In this document: piece by piece, positions 42,564 through 51,559 of the stretch
Position numbering within the stretch: the first letter of the stretch is position 1
Layout: every line of letters begins with the position of its first letter
From: Rhodobacterales bacterium 52_120_T64
Lineage (GTDB): Bacteria > Pseudomonadota > Alphaproteobacteria > Rhodobacterales > Rhodobacteraceae
NCBI GenBank assembly: GCA_002162875.1
Contig: MABA01000025.1
Coordinates: 1-64,000 of the forward strand
DNA: 64,000 nucleotides
Direction of reading: 5' to 3'
Translations under genes and position numbers: made by a program
Notes under the pieces: generated by a model
The model's input: only the letters and a program-made list of their open reading frames with translations
Databases searched by the model: none
Told to the model about the DNA's origin: nothing

Positions 42564-44323
42564 TCCACACCATCGGAGCGGTTCAAGGGGATTTGCATCG
42601 TAAAGATAGCACCTCCACCTTCCCGGTTATTAGCGCTAAGTGTTCCATTATGCTCATTAATAATTGCCGAAGAAATCGCCAAACCCAATCCCATCCCCTG
42701 ACCCGAAGCACGTGTAGTGTGAAACGGCTCCAACAGTTGTTCCGTAGCTTGCCCCGACAATCCATGCCCGTTATCACCTACAGATACGCAGGCCATGTCT
42801 GCGCCACTGGAGATCTCAATCCATATCACCCTATCATCCATCTCGGCGGTGGCATCAATACTGTTGCGCACCAAATTTACCAACACTTGTTCGAGCCGTA
42901 GACGGTTCCCTTTAACAATTACTGGATTGCTAGGAATGTTGACGTGAACCGTTATACCAAGGCTTTTAAAATCTGGTCCAAGCAACACTTCTGCTCCCTC
43001 TACAAGCCGGCGCAAATCAACTTCTACCAATCTACGCTCGCTTGGACTTGCGAAGAATTTCAGCTGTTTGGTAATGCTCTCCATTCGTGTTGCAATTCGA
43101 CCTAGGCGTACAAAAATTCCAGTTGGATCACCAACCTCATCAAACTCTGCCGCCGTCAGATAATTCCGCATTGCTGCGATAGGCTGGCCGAGCTCGTGGG
43201 TAACAGATGCTGACAATTGACCAAGAACAGCTAAACGGCTGGCTGCCGCCAACTCCTGTTGCGCATTGCTCAAGCGACGCTCAGCTTTGCGCCGATCCTC
43301 AATTTCTTGTTCAAGTTCGGAATTCATCCGCCGTAGCGTTCGGCGTTCGGCTTGCGAAGATTCCAGTGCAATGCGAATACGTTGTGAACGTTGAAATATC
43401 GCAATGGCAAGCGACAGCAACATTACCGCCGCGAAGCTGGCGACGAACACGCCGGCCCGCTCGGTAACACGGACAATATTGGCTAGGTAATGTAGCGTCC
43501 AGTAGGCACGGTTTATAGAAGTCTCGACATGTAAATATGAACGCCCATCAAGGTTGACAGTCCCTCTGTTGTAATTGTCCCAATTCATTTCCGCCAAAGG
43601 TTCGTCTCCAAATTGTCTGGCAGCGATTATGGATTGCCGACGTTTCTCATTCAATGGCCCGATTGCCCGATATCGCCAAGCCGGTTCTGAGGCCAGGATC
43701 ACTATCCCATCAGCATTCGAAACAAAAACAGACTCGCCCCCGCTCGACCAAGCGTCTGTTAAGTTGGTGAGGTTAACTTTAATCGCGATGACGCCTATAA
43801 TATCATCAGTTATGCTGCGCACCGGTTCTGCTATGAAATAGCCAGGGCGGGATGTTGTCGCGCCGACGGCAAAAAACGAACCGCGTTCACCGCTTGCAGC
43901 TTGTTGAAAATATGGCCGAAACCCGTAGTTTTGCCCAAGAAAAGTAAGCTCGGCATTCCAGTTGGAGGTCGCTATTGTCAGCCCCTGCATATCCATCAAA
44001 TAGATAGCGTCAAGCCGCGCTTGATCAGCAAATTCAGCCAGCCGAATATTCAACAGGTCACGCCCATGTCCTTCGGCACCGGCAATAACGAATGTATCAT
44101 GCGCCAGCATGAACGGAACATGTTGGAACTGTTCTAGCGCAGCCGAGAGCGTGCTTTCGTAGAGAGATAACCGGCTCTCTGCCCTGTCAGTCTCGACATC
44201 TTTGAAATATTGATAGGCGCCGATATAGCTAATAATAAGAACCAAGAAAGCGACCGATAACAGTCCTACGAACCTGAGCGACCAGGACACACCAACAGTT
44301 TTTAGACGCAAAAAAATGTTCAT
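42560..44323 (-). CDS. DctB-like sensor histidine kinase
   Basis: A 587-residue membrane kinase. A membrane segment at ~15-38 (LLSVAFLVLIISYIGAYQYF), a large periplasmic Cache-type sensor domain to ~285 (ATSNWNAELTFLGQNYGFRP, the DctB/KinD pattern), a second membrane segment near 285-310, then a coiled coil (EQEIEDRRKAERRLSNAQQEL), a HisKA with the phospho-His in SASVTHELGQPIAAMRNYL and a HATPase with LVRNSIDAT, DNGHGLS and GMGLGLAISSAI. It should sense a small carboxylate-like ligand in the periplasm and phosphorylate the regulator at 41214-42563. Confidence 0.92.
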   Translation of the reverse strand: MNIFLRLKTVGVSWSLRFVGLLSVAFLVLIISYIGAYQYFKDVETDRAESRLSLYESTLSAALEQFQHVPFMLAHDTFVIAGAEGHGRDLLNIRLAEFADQARLDAIYLMDMQGLTIATSNWNAELTFLGQNYGFRPYFQQAASGERGSFFAVGATTSRPGYFIAEPVRSITDDIIGVIAIKVNLTNLTDAWSSGGESVFVSNADGIVILASEPAWRYRAIGPLNEKRRQSIIAARQFGDEPLAEMNWDNYNRGTVNLDGRSYLHVETSINRAYWTLHYLANIVRVTERAGVFVASFAAVMLLSLAIAIFQRSQRIRIALESSQAERRTLRRMNSELEQEIEDRRKAERRLSNAQQELAAASRLAVLGQLSASVTHELGQPIAAMRNYLTAAEFDEVGDPTGIFVRLGRIATRMESITKQLKFFASPSERRLVEVDLRRLVEGAEVLLGPDFKSLGITVHVNIPSNPVIVKGNRLRLEQVLVNLVRNSIDATAEMDDRVIWIEISSGADMACVSVGDNGHGLSGQATEQLLEPFHTTRASGQGMGLGLAISSAIINEHNGTLSANNREGGGAIFTMQIPLNRSDGVE

Positions 44324-44641
44324 TGCAGTTGCTTGCTTTTCAGTTCGTAAGATTTTCTGTGTTTTACCAATTTATTTTTTACGCGTTAGGTTAATAGGTG
44401 AACTCATCTGTTACCGCCAGATTGGCGAGGCATCTTTGCAAATCCCAATTCTGGAGAAGCGTAGTGTATTCTGCACAGAAGCGCATGTGAAGTTGAAGAA
44501 GTTTTGCAATCTATGTCGTAAGTGAATATTGCCACAAATGGTATTTTCGCACGTTGATGATTAGAAAGGTTAGCTGCCTGTCTCTACTTCCGTAGTGATA
44601 TGACTATTCAATGGTCTGTAATGACCAACCTCCTTTCGATG

Positions 44642-44675
44642 CTTCCCGCCGCCCTTGGAATAGGGTGGCGGGAAG
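44642..44675. terminator. Strong hairpin after the TRAP permease gene
   Basis: CTTCCCGCCGCCCT (44642-44655) pairs with AGGGTGGCGGGAAG (44662-44675), one mismatched or wobble pair, six-base loop. It lies downstream of the permease stop at 44733 on the minus strand. No T-run follows in either direction, so factor-dependent termination or mRNA 3'-end protection is likely. The rest of 44324-44732 has no gene. Confidence 0.5.
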
Positions 44676-44732
44676 TGAATGAATAGATCGTCAAACCTAA
44701 TACTGAAAACCAAAATTACTTGACAAATAGTG

Positions 44733-46928
44733 CTAGATTATCGGCAATACGGCGGTGATTTGTCTATTGCGTGACGTTATGATCACGGCCACCACTAGGC
44801 ACGCGCCGATGATATTCGCAAGAAAATTCAATGGCCAAAACGAGCCGATTACCCCCGCGACAAGCACCGGGTATACCCAGTAGGCAAGTGGACCCTCGGC
44901 GTAATTCTGGATCAACGAATTCAGTGCATATATACCAAATAATGCGAATCCACCAATCTGAATAACTTCCCAAAAATCGCCCGATATCAGTGGAGTGTAG
45001 GCAAACATTAGTGGCACGATGTACAGGCCTTTGGCGATTTTCCAGGCCTGAAACCCAGTCGCCATCGGTTTCGACCCCGCGATCCCAGCGGCTGTAAACG
45101 CAGCCAGACATACCGGTGGCGTGACATTGCTGTCCTGACTAAGCCAGAAGATAATAAGATGCGCGGTGAGTAAAAAAACCACCTGACTGTCTGGATCGAC
45201 CAGCAGTGGTCTCAACACGACCGCCAACTCAAACGGAACTGACGCCATTAGTGAAGCGGCATCTGCCCGACTTAAGCCCTGGCCGATGTTGGCGATATGC
45301 GGGCTGTCGACCAGCGCAAACATTGCAGTTTTCACTGGGTCGGTTATGCCGACCACCAGCTGATCGATAATCAACGTATCCGACATGATCCCGGCTAACG
45401 CAGGTGCGGTCAGGATCGCCAGAATGATATAGGCCGCCGTTACCGGCAGACCCATGCCCAGCACCAACGATGCCAAACCGATCAGCGCCATCGCCACCAC
45501 AATCGAACCCTGCGACCATTGGGCAATCATCAGCGACAACCCATTACCAACGCCGCTGGTAACGATCGCATTGTTCATGATGCCAATGCTAACCAGCAGG
45601 ATTCCTGTCATGATTGAAGACTTGATCCCGATCAACAGTGCTTCGGTGATCAGACGATGATCCATCAGCACAGGGGCAAACGCCGCGTTGCCGATCAGCT
45701 TGGATGCGACCCAAGTTCCCCAGGAAACAACCACTAGCGAGGCTATTGCCCAGGATGCCGCAAAGCTGGGGGTAACGCCAGACATCAGCAGCCAGATCAT
45801 GACTGTCAACGGTAGCACAAATGTCAGACCGCCCGACACCAGTTTGCCATAATCTATGGTTAAGTCCTGACCATCGCCCACCTGATATTTCACGGCCTCG
45901 ATACGCACAATGAACGCGACCGACAGGAAATACAGGATTGCAGGTACTATCGATACAGTAACAATTGTAGAATATGGAATGGATGTGTAACTGGCCATTA
46001 CAAACGCCCCGGCACCCATGATCGGTGGCATCAACTGGCCGCCAGTTGAGGCTGCTGCCTCCACCCCCGCAGCGAATTTAGCACGGAATCCGTTTGATTT
46101 CATAAGTGGGATAGTGACCACACCAGTTGACGCAGTGTTGGCAATCGCCGAACCGCTAATGGTGCCGGTCAGTGCTGATGCTAACACTGCGACAAAAGCC
46201 GCGCCGCCGCGAATGCGCCCGGCCACAAGTTTTGACAACTCGATAACGAAATCGCTGGCGCCCGACGCGACCAAAAATCCGCCAAATATCATGAACAAAG
46301 TGATATTAGTGGATGAGATACTAGCAAGAATACCAAACATACCTTCGTCATTGTACAGCGTTCTGAACATCACGTCATTTAAAGGCAGGCTGGCGGCGCG
46401 AAACACACCGGGCATGTAAGAGCCCATAAACAAGATGTAGGACAACGAAACGATGATTAAGATCGGGATCACAATTCCCGCAATACGGCGCGAAAAGTCA
46501 ATGGCTGCAATTACCAGCAACAAACCCGCCGCCCAATCGATAACTGTAAATTGCCATTGCTGTCCGGTTATAGCCAGCGTTCGTTCATATAGTCCACTTT
46601 CTGCACCGGCCACCCAAAGGGCAGCGGCAGCAATTGTCACACCGTAGCAAATATCAAATATTATGGCAAAACGGCTGTTTATACGGTTTCCAAAAGGGCT
46701 GTGGACCACGGAGGCAAGAAAGGCGAAACCACCGAAGTGAATCGCGTTCTGCCACAAGCCGGATTCAACCAGATAGATGTTAGTAAGAATGTGCCAAATA
46801 CCAAAAAGCACAGCCAAGATGGCCACCATTAAACTGGTCGGGCTACGAGTGGCCCCTGCAAGCGATAACCAATCTCCGCGATCCTTGGTGTCGATATCTG
46901 GCTCTGATATTGCTGTTGTTTTGGTCAC
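44733..46928 (-). CDS. TRAP transporter fused permease (DctQM, TAXI type)
   Basis: A 731-residue membrane protein starting at the GTG at 46928, which has gggaga upstream; the in-frame ATG at 46958 has no site. It fuses the small 4-helix (DctQ-like, to ~residue 150) and large 12-helix (DctM-like) subunits of a TRAP importer, the usual form for TAXI systems. Typical blocks are GGFLVASGASDFVIELSKLVAGRIRGG, SGSAIANTASTGVVTIPLMK, and ASTGGQLMPPIMGAGAFVMA. It imports an organic acid driven by a sodium or proton gradient. The binding protein gene lies 97 bases upstream. Confidence 0.92.
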   Translation of the reverse strand: MTKTTAISEPDIDTKDRGDWLSLAGATRSPTSLMVAILAVLFGIWHILTNIYLVESGLWQNAIHFGGFAFLASVVHSPFGNRINSRFAIIFDICYGVTIAAAALWVAGAESGLYERTLAITGQQWQFTVIDWAAGLLLVIAAIDFSRRIAGIVIPILIIVSLSYILFMGSYMPGVFRAASLPLNDVMFRTLYNDEGMFGILASISSTNITLFMIFGGFLVASGASDFVIELSKLVAGRIRGGAAFVAVLASALTGTISGSAIANTASTGVVTIPLMKSNGFRAKFAAGVEAAASTGGQLMPPIMGAGAFVMASYTSIPYSTIVTVSIVPAILYFLSVAFIVRIEAVKYQVGDGQDLTIDYGKLVSGGLTFVLPLTVMIWLLMSGVTPSFAASWAIASLVVVSWGTWVASKLIGNAAFAPVLMDHRLITEALLIGIKSSIMTGILLVSIGIMNNAIVTSGVGNGLSLMIAQWSQGSIVVAMALIGLASLVLGMGLPVTAAYIILAILTAPALAGIMSDTLIIDQLVVGITDPVKTAMFALVDSPHIANIGQGLSRADAASLMASVPFELAVVLRPLLVDPDSQVVFLLTAHLIIFWLSQDSNVTPPVCLAAFTAAGIAGSKPMATGFQAWKIAKGLYIVPLMFAYTPLISGDFWEVIQIGGFALFGIYALNSLIQNYAEGPLAYWVYPVLVAGVIGSFWPLNFLANIIGACLVVAVIITSRNRQITAVLPII

Positions 46929-47025
46929 GATATTCTCCCAGAAATCTGGCCCACACATTTACTGGGCAAGGATAAATTTTGGATGGCCAAGTTTAACTGG
47001 CCACCCAAGTTGTCTTTGATTGTGG

Positions 47026-48033
47026 TTATTCTGCAGCAATCAGATCTGCAGGTATGTCCAGACCCATTTCCAGGTAATAGCGCAAGGCCCCAGCATGCAG
47101 CGGAACAGGAAGTCCGCCGACGGATTTTTCAATCGCCATTGCATTTGTGGCCGGATGGATGGCCTGCAAAAAGCCCAAGTTTTCATAAAGGGCTTTGGTC
47201 AACAGATAGACATGTTCTTCATCCACGCTTTCGTTCACCGCCAAAAAGTTGGGCTGAGCGATCGTGCTCACATCGCTAGTTTGACCCGGGTATGTGCCTG
47301 CAGCAATTGTGTAAGGCACCCAAAGTTTGCGGCCGCCATCCATTGCAGTTGCCTGCTCAGCCGTGACGTTTAGAATAGTGAATTTCCCCTCGTTTGATGC
47401 CATCAACTTGGTAATCGCACCGGTTGGTGGACCTGATGGCATGCCTGCGCCCACAGCCTGGCCGTTGGCCAAGGCGTCAACAGTTGGGCCATATCCGGCA
47501 AAAACCAAGTCATAATCACTGTCAATGTCCACCCCAAGTCCACCCATCAACACAGTGTTAGATCCCAGCGTACCTGAATTCTGCTTGCCCATTCCTATGG
47601 CCATGCCTTTGACCGCAACCAAATCACCGACTGTGCCGGTGTTTACATATTCGTTGGATAGTAAGAACTGCTCAACGTTTTGCCACAGCATGGTAATAGA
47701 TCGGATGTTTGGCTGTGGTGCAGAAATAGGACCGGTGCCGGTGGCAGCATAAGACCCGTAAAGACCCTGCAAAATCGCAAAATCAGCGGTCCCAGCACCG
47801 AGCGCCTGAACATTCGCACCGGAGCCCGCCGAGTTAACCGCCGTCAGGCTGAATTTTTCCGTAGGCAACAATTTTATTTTCGACAACGTCGAAATCGCAG
47901 TACCCACAGGGTGATATGTGCCCCCTGTTGAAGCAGTGTTAAGCACGTAATCCGTGGATTGAGATGATGCTGTAGATGCGCTCATTGCCAACACAACTAG
48001 TGCTACGGCCACATTCTTGGTAAATTTAACCAT
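47026..48033 (-). CDS. TAXI-family TRAP solute-binding protein
   Basis: A 335-residue periplasmic binding protein. Signal peptide to ~residue 25 (VALVVLAMSASTASSQS). The mature start YVLNTASTGGTYHPVGTAIS is the TAXI family signature (substrate recognition of amino-acid or dicarboxylate-like ligands). It is first in the TRAP operon; the leader (48034-48210) contains no clear -24/-12 promoter, in agreement with the altered regulator. Confidence 0.92.
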   Translation of the reverse strand: MVKFTKNVAVALVVLAMSASTASSQSTDYVLNTASTGGTYHPVGTAISTLSKIKLLPTEKFSLTAVNSAGSGANVQALGAGTADFAILQGLYGSYAATGTGPISAPQPNIRSITMLWQNVEQFLLSNEYVNTGTVGDLVAVKGMAIGMGKQNSGTLGSNTVLMGGLGVDIDSDYDLVFAGYGPTVDALANGQAVGAGMPSGPPTGAITKLMASNEGKFTILNVTAEQATAMDGGRKLWVPYTIAAGTYPGQTSDVSTIAQPNFLAVNESVDEEHVYLLTKALYENLGFLQAIHPATNAMAIEKSVGGLPVPLHAGALRYYLEMGLDIPADLIAAE

Positions 48034-48212
48034 TTGTTTTCCTCCCTTTGAAAGCGCGCCGGTTGAATCCGACCGCTAGCCCGGTTTTTACATTTTTTAG
48101 ATTGTGTTGAATATGAACATATCCGCAGGATGGTTAGTCAAAGGCTTGCGGTTTTTCGCATAGGGCATTGTTACGAATCGTCGAGTGTCTGCTCGATACA
48201 ATGCGCGAACCC

Positions 48213-48345
48213 GGCACTGTCGGGCAAAACTTAGTTGAAGAAGGTAGTTGGCACTTAGCGTCGCCGGATGACAAAACCGAGCCCATTTCCGCTATTTCAA
48301 AACTTCGCCCGAGATCACTCCTCTTGCCGTGATGTTGTTTGTTGG
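48213..48345 (+). mobile_element. IS6-family remnant, third copy
   Basis: An inverted end GGCACTGTCGGGCAAAAC at 48213 is followed by TTAGTTGAAGAAGGTAGTTG, TCGCCGGATGACAAAACC and a degraded transposase start (MTKPSPFPLFQNF then frameshifted). The order and spacing match the end of the IS6 copy at 41148 reading on the opposite strand. Only about 130 bases survive. Confidence 0.75.
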
Positions 48346-48598
48346 AGAAGTTAAAGTTCGAACTTCCAGGACGATTACTGACACCGGCCCAAGAAGGCGG
48401 ACTTCAGAAACCTTCGGCGCAAGTTGCATATTTTCGCTTCGCTTGCATCTTAGACATTGGTCCGAGTCCGCATAGTTGCCGTTGAGGACCCATGTTACCC
48501 CAACTTGGAGTCTATGTCCGCTTTTGGTAAGCCATGCGTATCATTTCGCATCTGCAACAAATGTCTCTTTCCCGCCCTAAGTGACCGAGTCTGCTTCC
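48346..48598. other. Non-coding spacer
   Basis: No convincing gene. The open frame across 48457-48669 looks like random sequence. Nothing regulatory was recognised. Confidence 0.35.
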
Positions 48599-48822
48599 GA
48601 CCTATTCTGTTGAAAAACCCCAATATTTGGATTTCGAAAATTTCCACCAAAAGCATATCTTTGCTGTAACTCATTGAGGATTGCCACGAAAGGCTCCAGG
48701 GAGCCGTAACAACGCATAAAGCCCATTTTAGCCGAAACCCTCGCCAAAATTCTCATCCAGCTCTGTGCAGGGAAATATTTTCCGATTTTGACTGAAATCG
48801 GAGTTTTTCAACAGAATAGACC
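48599..48822. mobile_element. MITE-like element or IS end piece with inverted ends
   Basis: CCTATTCTGTTGAAAAACCCC at the left (48601) and, on the other strand, GGTCTATTCTGTTGAAAAAC reading in from 48822 form inverted termini around ~220 bases. The minus-strand interior is open without a start (SWMRILARVSAKMGFMRCYG), which may be the tail of a transposase or chance. Too small to encode a transposase. Confidence 0.5.
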
Positions 48823-48927
48823 CTAAGCTCCCTTTCACGACTACAACTTGATGCTGCGGTGCGGCCCGTCATTCCGGACATTCGCATGTATTGAACGAAT
48901 GTCTGCTTCAAACCAGCGACGCTACTA

Positions 48928-49545
48928 CTATTCCTCCACCCAAAAACGATCGCTCGCCTTGCCACGAGATTTGAGGATCCGCTGTACGACTGCGTCGCTC
49001 CCGAAGACTTCGACCGGATCAAATAAAAATTTTTGAAAGGTCATCTTGCTTATCCCTGCATCGTCGAGAGCTTCCTGGGCCGCATTCAATTTGACACTAA
49101 AGTTCTCCTGCATGAACTTGATGGCTAACGGAAGCATGCGTTCTAGACATTCAAGCGTTTCACGATTCCAAGTTGTTTCATTGGTTGCTGCTGCGGGTAT
49201 CCACTGCCCAGTCCCATTGGGCACAGCAAACAGAGATACCTTGTGCCAAACCCGAGTTCCCATTTTGTGCTCAGGATTTACGTGGGCCAGAGCTTGGTTT
49301 CGAAGCATGAGGAGAGCACTATGATCTTCTTTTTGGTCTTTCGTTAATTGTCTTTTGTTCAACTGAATTGAGCCTCGCTCTCCAAGCTTTCCGCCAGTTG
49401 ATGTTGCGCGAACATACAAGCTAACGGCGGTCGTTTGGAGCGCTTTGACAGTTGTTTGCTCTTTAGGCCCAAACGTTTCACCTTTCTCGTCCACCTTGGC
49501 TCTAAGGATTTTGCAACAGTCACTTGCTTGTAATAGGTCACCCAA
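48928..49545 (-). CDS. Hypothetical protein in IS-rich region
   Basis: A protein of ~205 residues with normal composition but no family I can name. A central block SALLMLRNQALAHVNPEHKM resembles the LRNQALAH-type motif seen in AbiV- or HEPN-like proteins, which is a weak hint only. The C-terminal half is helical with DRFWVEE at the end. The start is unclear: the TTG at 49545 lacks a good ribosome site, and the frame runs on upstream to about 49590, so the 5' end may be lost. Confidence 0.45.
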   Translation of the reverse strand: MGDLLQASDCCKILRAKVDEKGETFGPKEQTTVKALQTTAVSLYVRATSTGGKLGERGSIQLNKRQLTKDQKEDHSALLMLRNQALAHVNPEHKMGTRVWHKVSLFAVPNGTGQWIPAAATNETTWNRETLECLERMLPLAIKFMQENFSVKLNAAQEALDDAGISKMTFQKFLFDPVEVFGSDAVVQRILKSRGKASDRFWVEE

Positions 49546-50132
49546 ACATGCTTCAGCACGCCATGCTTGGACGAGAAGATTATTTAGTTTTTTTGTTTAT
49601 TGGTTCGATTAAGGCTCTTGGAAAGTGCTAGAAGATCAACGAATGGCGGGTAATTCATATAACACTTCCTTATGCTTCTTACTATTTGATGCAGCATATA
49701 GCACAAAATCAAGTCCGTAGCTTTGGTTGTCCAACCTTAATTCGGTTTTGGGCACTTGCGGCACTGTTTTGAATGGCCGCAATGACGGCTCGAAGTTACC
49801 ATAGAACACCGAAAAGGACTTGGGTGTTGTCCGAGCGTCCGCTTCTCTAATTGAGTGCTTAGGTCAAGCTCTTTTTCCTTTGTTTAATCGGGTCATTGTC
49901 TCTCATCCGGGTCACGCTTCTCTCCGCAGTCTGGTTGATGCCGTGATGGCATCGCTGCATGCATGTGTTGGATTGGCTGTGGAGAGCCCCGCTTTCCGGC
50001 GCGCTTCAAGATGCGCAGCAGACATTTTCGGCTTCATCTATTACCTGACAGGGCATGTTTACATGCCCGAGAGGGCACAAACCTCGTCCAGTGAGGACGA
50101 CCCCGTTAGGATTCGGTGGGTGGCGTTTTAGA
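49546..50132. other. 587-base stretch without a clear gene
   Basis: A plus-strand frame at 49820-50131 has poor coding character. The right part borders the IS110 transposase and probably belongs to that element's non-coding end. No RNA gene was recognised. Confidence 0.35.
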
Positions 50133-51170
50133 TCATGCCGTTCCCCCCACCTGTTCCTGACGGAATTCTGTACCATCAATCCACATGCGGTGCATTAGGA
50201 CAGCCAACTTGCGTGCAACCGCAACAACTGCTCGGCGTCGCCCTTTTGTGCGCATCAGCCGCATACCCCAAGATTTGATCTGTGAGCCTGCCATCGTTCG
50301 CATGAGCAGCGCATTTGCGGCAGCGTATAGCGCCGCGCGGACATCTCGATCCCCAGCCTTTGATATACGGCCAGGATTATCGCGCTCCCCGGATTGGTAT
50401 CGTCGGGGCGTAAGTCCAAAATGTGCCCCAACAGTGCGAGACCGCTTGAATCGTGTAGGATCATCAACGGCACTTTTAAACGTCAGTGCTGTAATGGGAC
50501 CAACCCCTGGAATAGTCATCAATCTCATACAGACCACATCGTGGCTTGCTGCACGGTTGACCCGTCGATCCAGTTCGAGGAAATGCTGATAGAGTATCAC
50601 CCTTGCATCGAGCAGAGGCACAAGGGCGTGTGCCAGAACATCGTCTATTAGGATCATTGGTCTGACGACATCATCAAAGCTGCCATGCTTCACAGTCTTG
50701 GGCAGACGGATACCGAAGATTTTCAACAATCCACGGACTTCGTTTGCAAGGTCCATCGTTTTCTTCAGAAGTGCCTTTCGCGCACTCAGCAGCGCGCGAT
50801 TGCCATGGGCTTCGCGGCTCTTCATATGAACCGGGCTGAACCAGCCGGTGCGCAGAACATGCGCGATTCCCCGGGCATCATTCTTATCGGTCTTGTTTCT
50901 CATCGCCGACAGGGCCGCGTTCACTTGTCGCGCTTCCATGCAAACGACATCAAAACCTGCAGCCTCCAGTCCAAAGTAAAGGTGCTGGCTCATCGTCCCC
51001 GCCTCAAAGCCGACACGCTCAATCGGGAACGCGCAATCAGAAAGGCACTCTACAATGTCATCAATCTCGCAAGCCAGCTCACGTTCAAGAATAACATTGC
51101 CCTTCGTATCAACGATGCAAAGTGCACATGACCGAAGTGATACATCTAGTCCAACAAAGTAATCCATCAT
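50133..51170 (-). CDS. IS110-family transposase, full length
   Basis: A 345-residue transposase. The N-terminal DEDD domain starts YFVGLDVSLRSCALCIVD and includes DKNDARGIAHVLRTGWF; the C-terminal transposase_20 domain has MTIPGVGPITALTFKSAV and GLTPRRYQSGERDNPGRISK. The frame is intact. IS110 elements have no clear inverted repeats, so the ends cannot be placed. Its insertion next to the Hsp70-like operon may have removed genes that once followed it. Confidence 0.94.
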   Translation of the reverse strand: MMDYFVGLDVSLRSCALCIVDTKGNVILERELACEIDDIVECLSDCAFPIERVGFEAGTMSQHLYFGLEAAGFDVVCMEARQVNAALSAMRNKTDKNDARGIAHVLRTGWFSPVHMKSREAHGNRALLSARKALLKKTMDLANEVRGLLKIFGIRLPKTVKHGSFDDVVRPMILIDDVLAHALVPLLDARVILYQHFLELDRRVNRAASHDVVCMRLMTIPGVGPITALTFKSAVDDPTRFKRSRTVGAHFGLTPRRYQSGERDNPGRISKAGDRDVRAALYAAANALLMRTMAGSQIKSWGMRLMRTKGRRRAVVAVARKLAVLMHRMWIDGTEFRQEQVGGTA

Positions 51171-51271
51171 CTATCTCCCTTGTTCACAGCTATCCTGTGA
51201 TCTTAGTGGGAACTCGGCCTAAAAGCGAAAGGCAGCCCAATTACGCATGCTTCCCGCCCTAAGTACCTACG

Positions 51272-51395
51272 GCTTGAGGTGGCGTTGAGGTAACGCGAAT
51301 AATAGTGATCATACAATCTTAAGCTGCAAGTTGTTGATAAGGGCTTATCCAGCAGCCCAAAAATCCCAAACCAGCCGTTCAACTTTACCGCCCCA
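51272..51395 (+). repeat. Dispersed ~120-base repeat, copy 2
   Basis: CTTGAGGTGGCGTTGAGGTAA is followed by ATCATACAATCTTAAGCTGC, GGGCTTATCC and CCCAAACCAGCCGTTCAACTTTAC, matching 40708-40830 in order. It lies just 5' of the IS110 transposase. The rest of 51171-51559 has no gene. Confidence 0.6.
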
Positions 51396-51559
51396 ATGCC
51401 AGCAACCGGCGGTGGGCTCAACTGATCTCTGCAGCCCGTCATTGCAGACGTAGAGCGTGCAGCATTTTGGGTCGATTAAGCTCTGTGTACGTCAGAAGTC
51501 AGTTTTCAAAAAAATAGAGTTTCACAAATTTGTGGCAGTATTTTGACGAAGCTTTGGCA

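Noticed and set aside
48034-48212. Sigma-54 promoter for the TRAP operon
   Set aside because: Looked for GG-N10-GC with the usual context on the minus strand and found none convincing.
49820-50131. Plus-strand 103-codon frame next to IS110
   Set aside because: Weak start, no family, probably the non-coding end of the IS.
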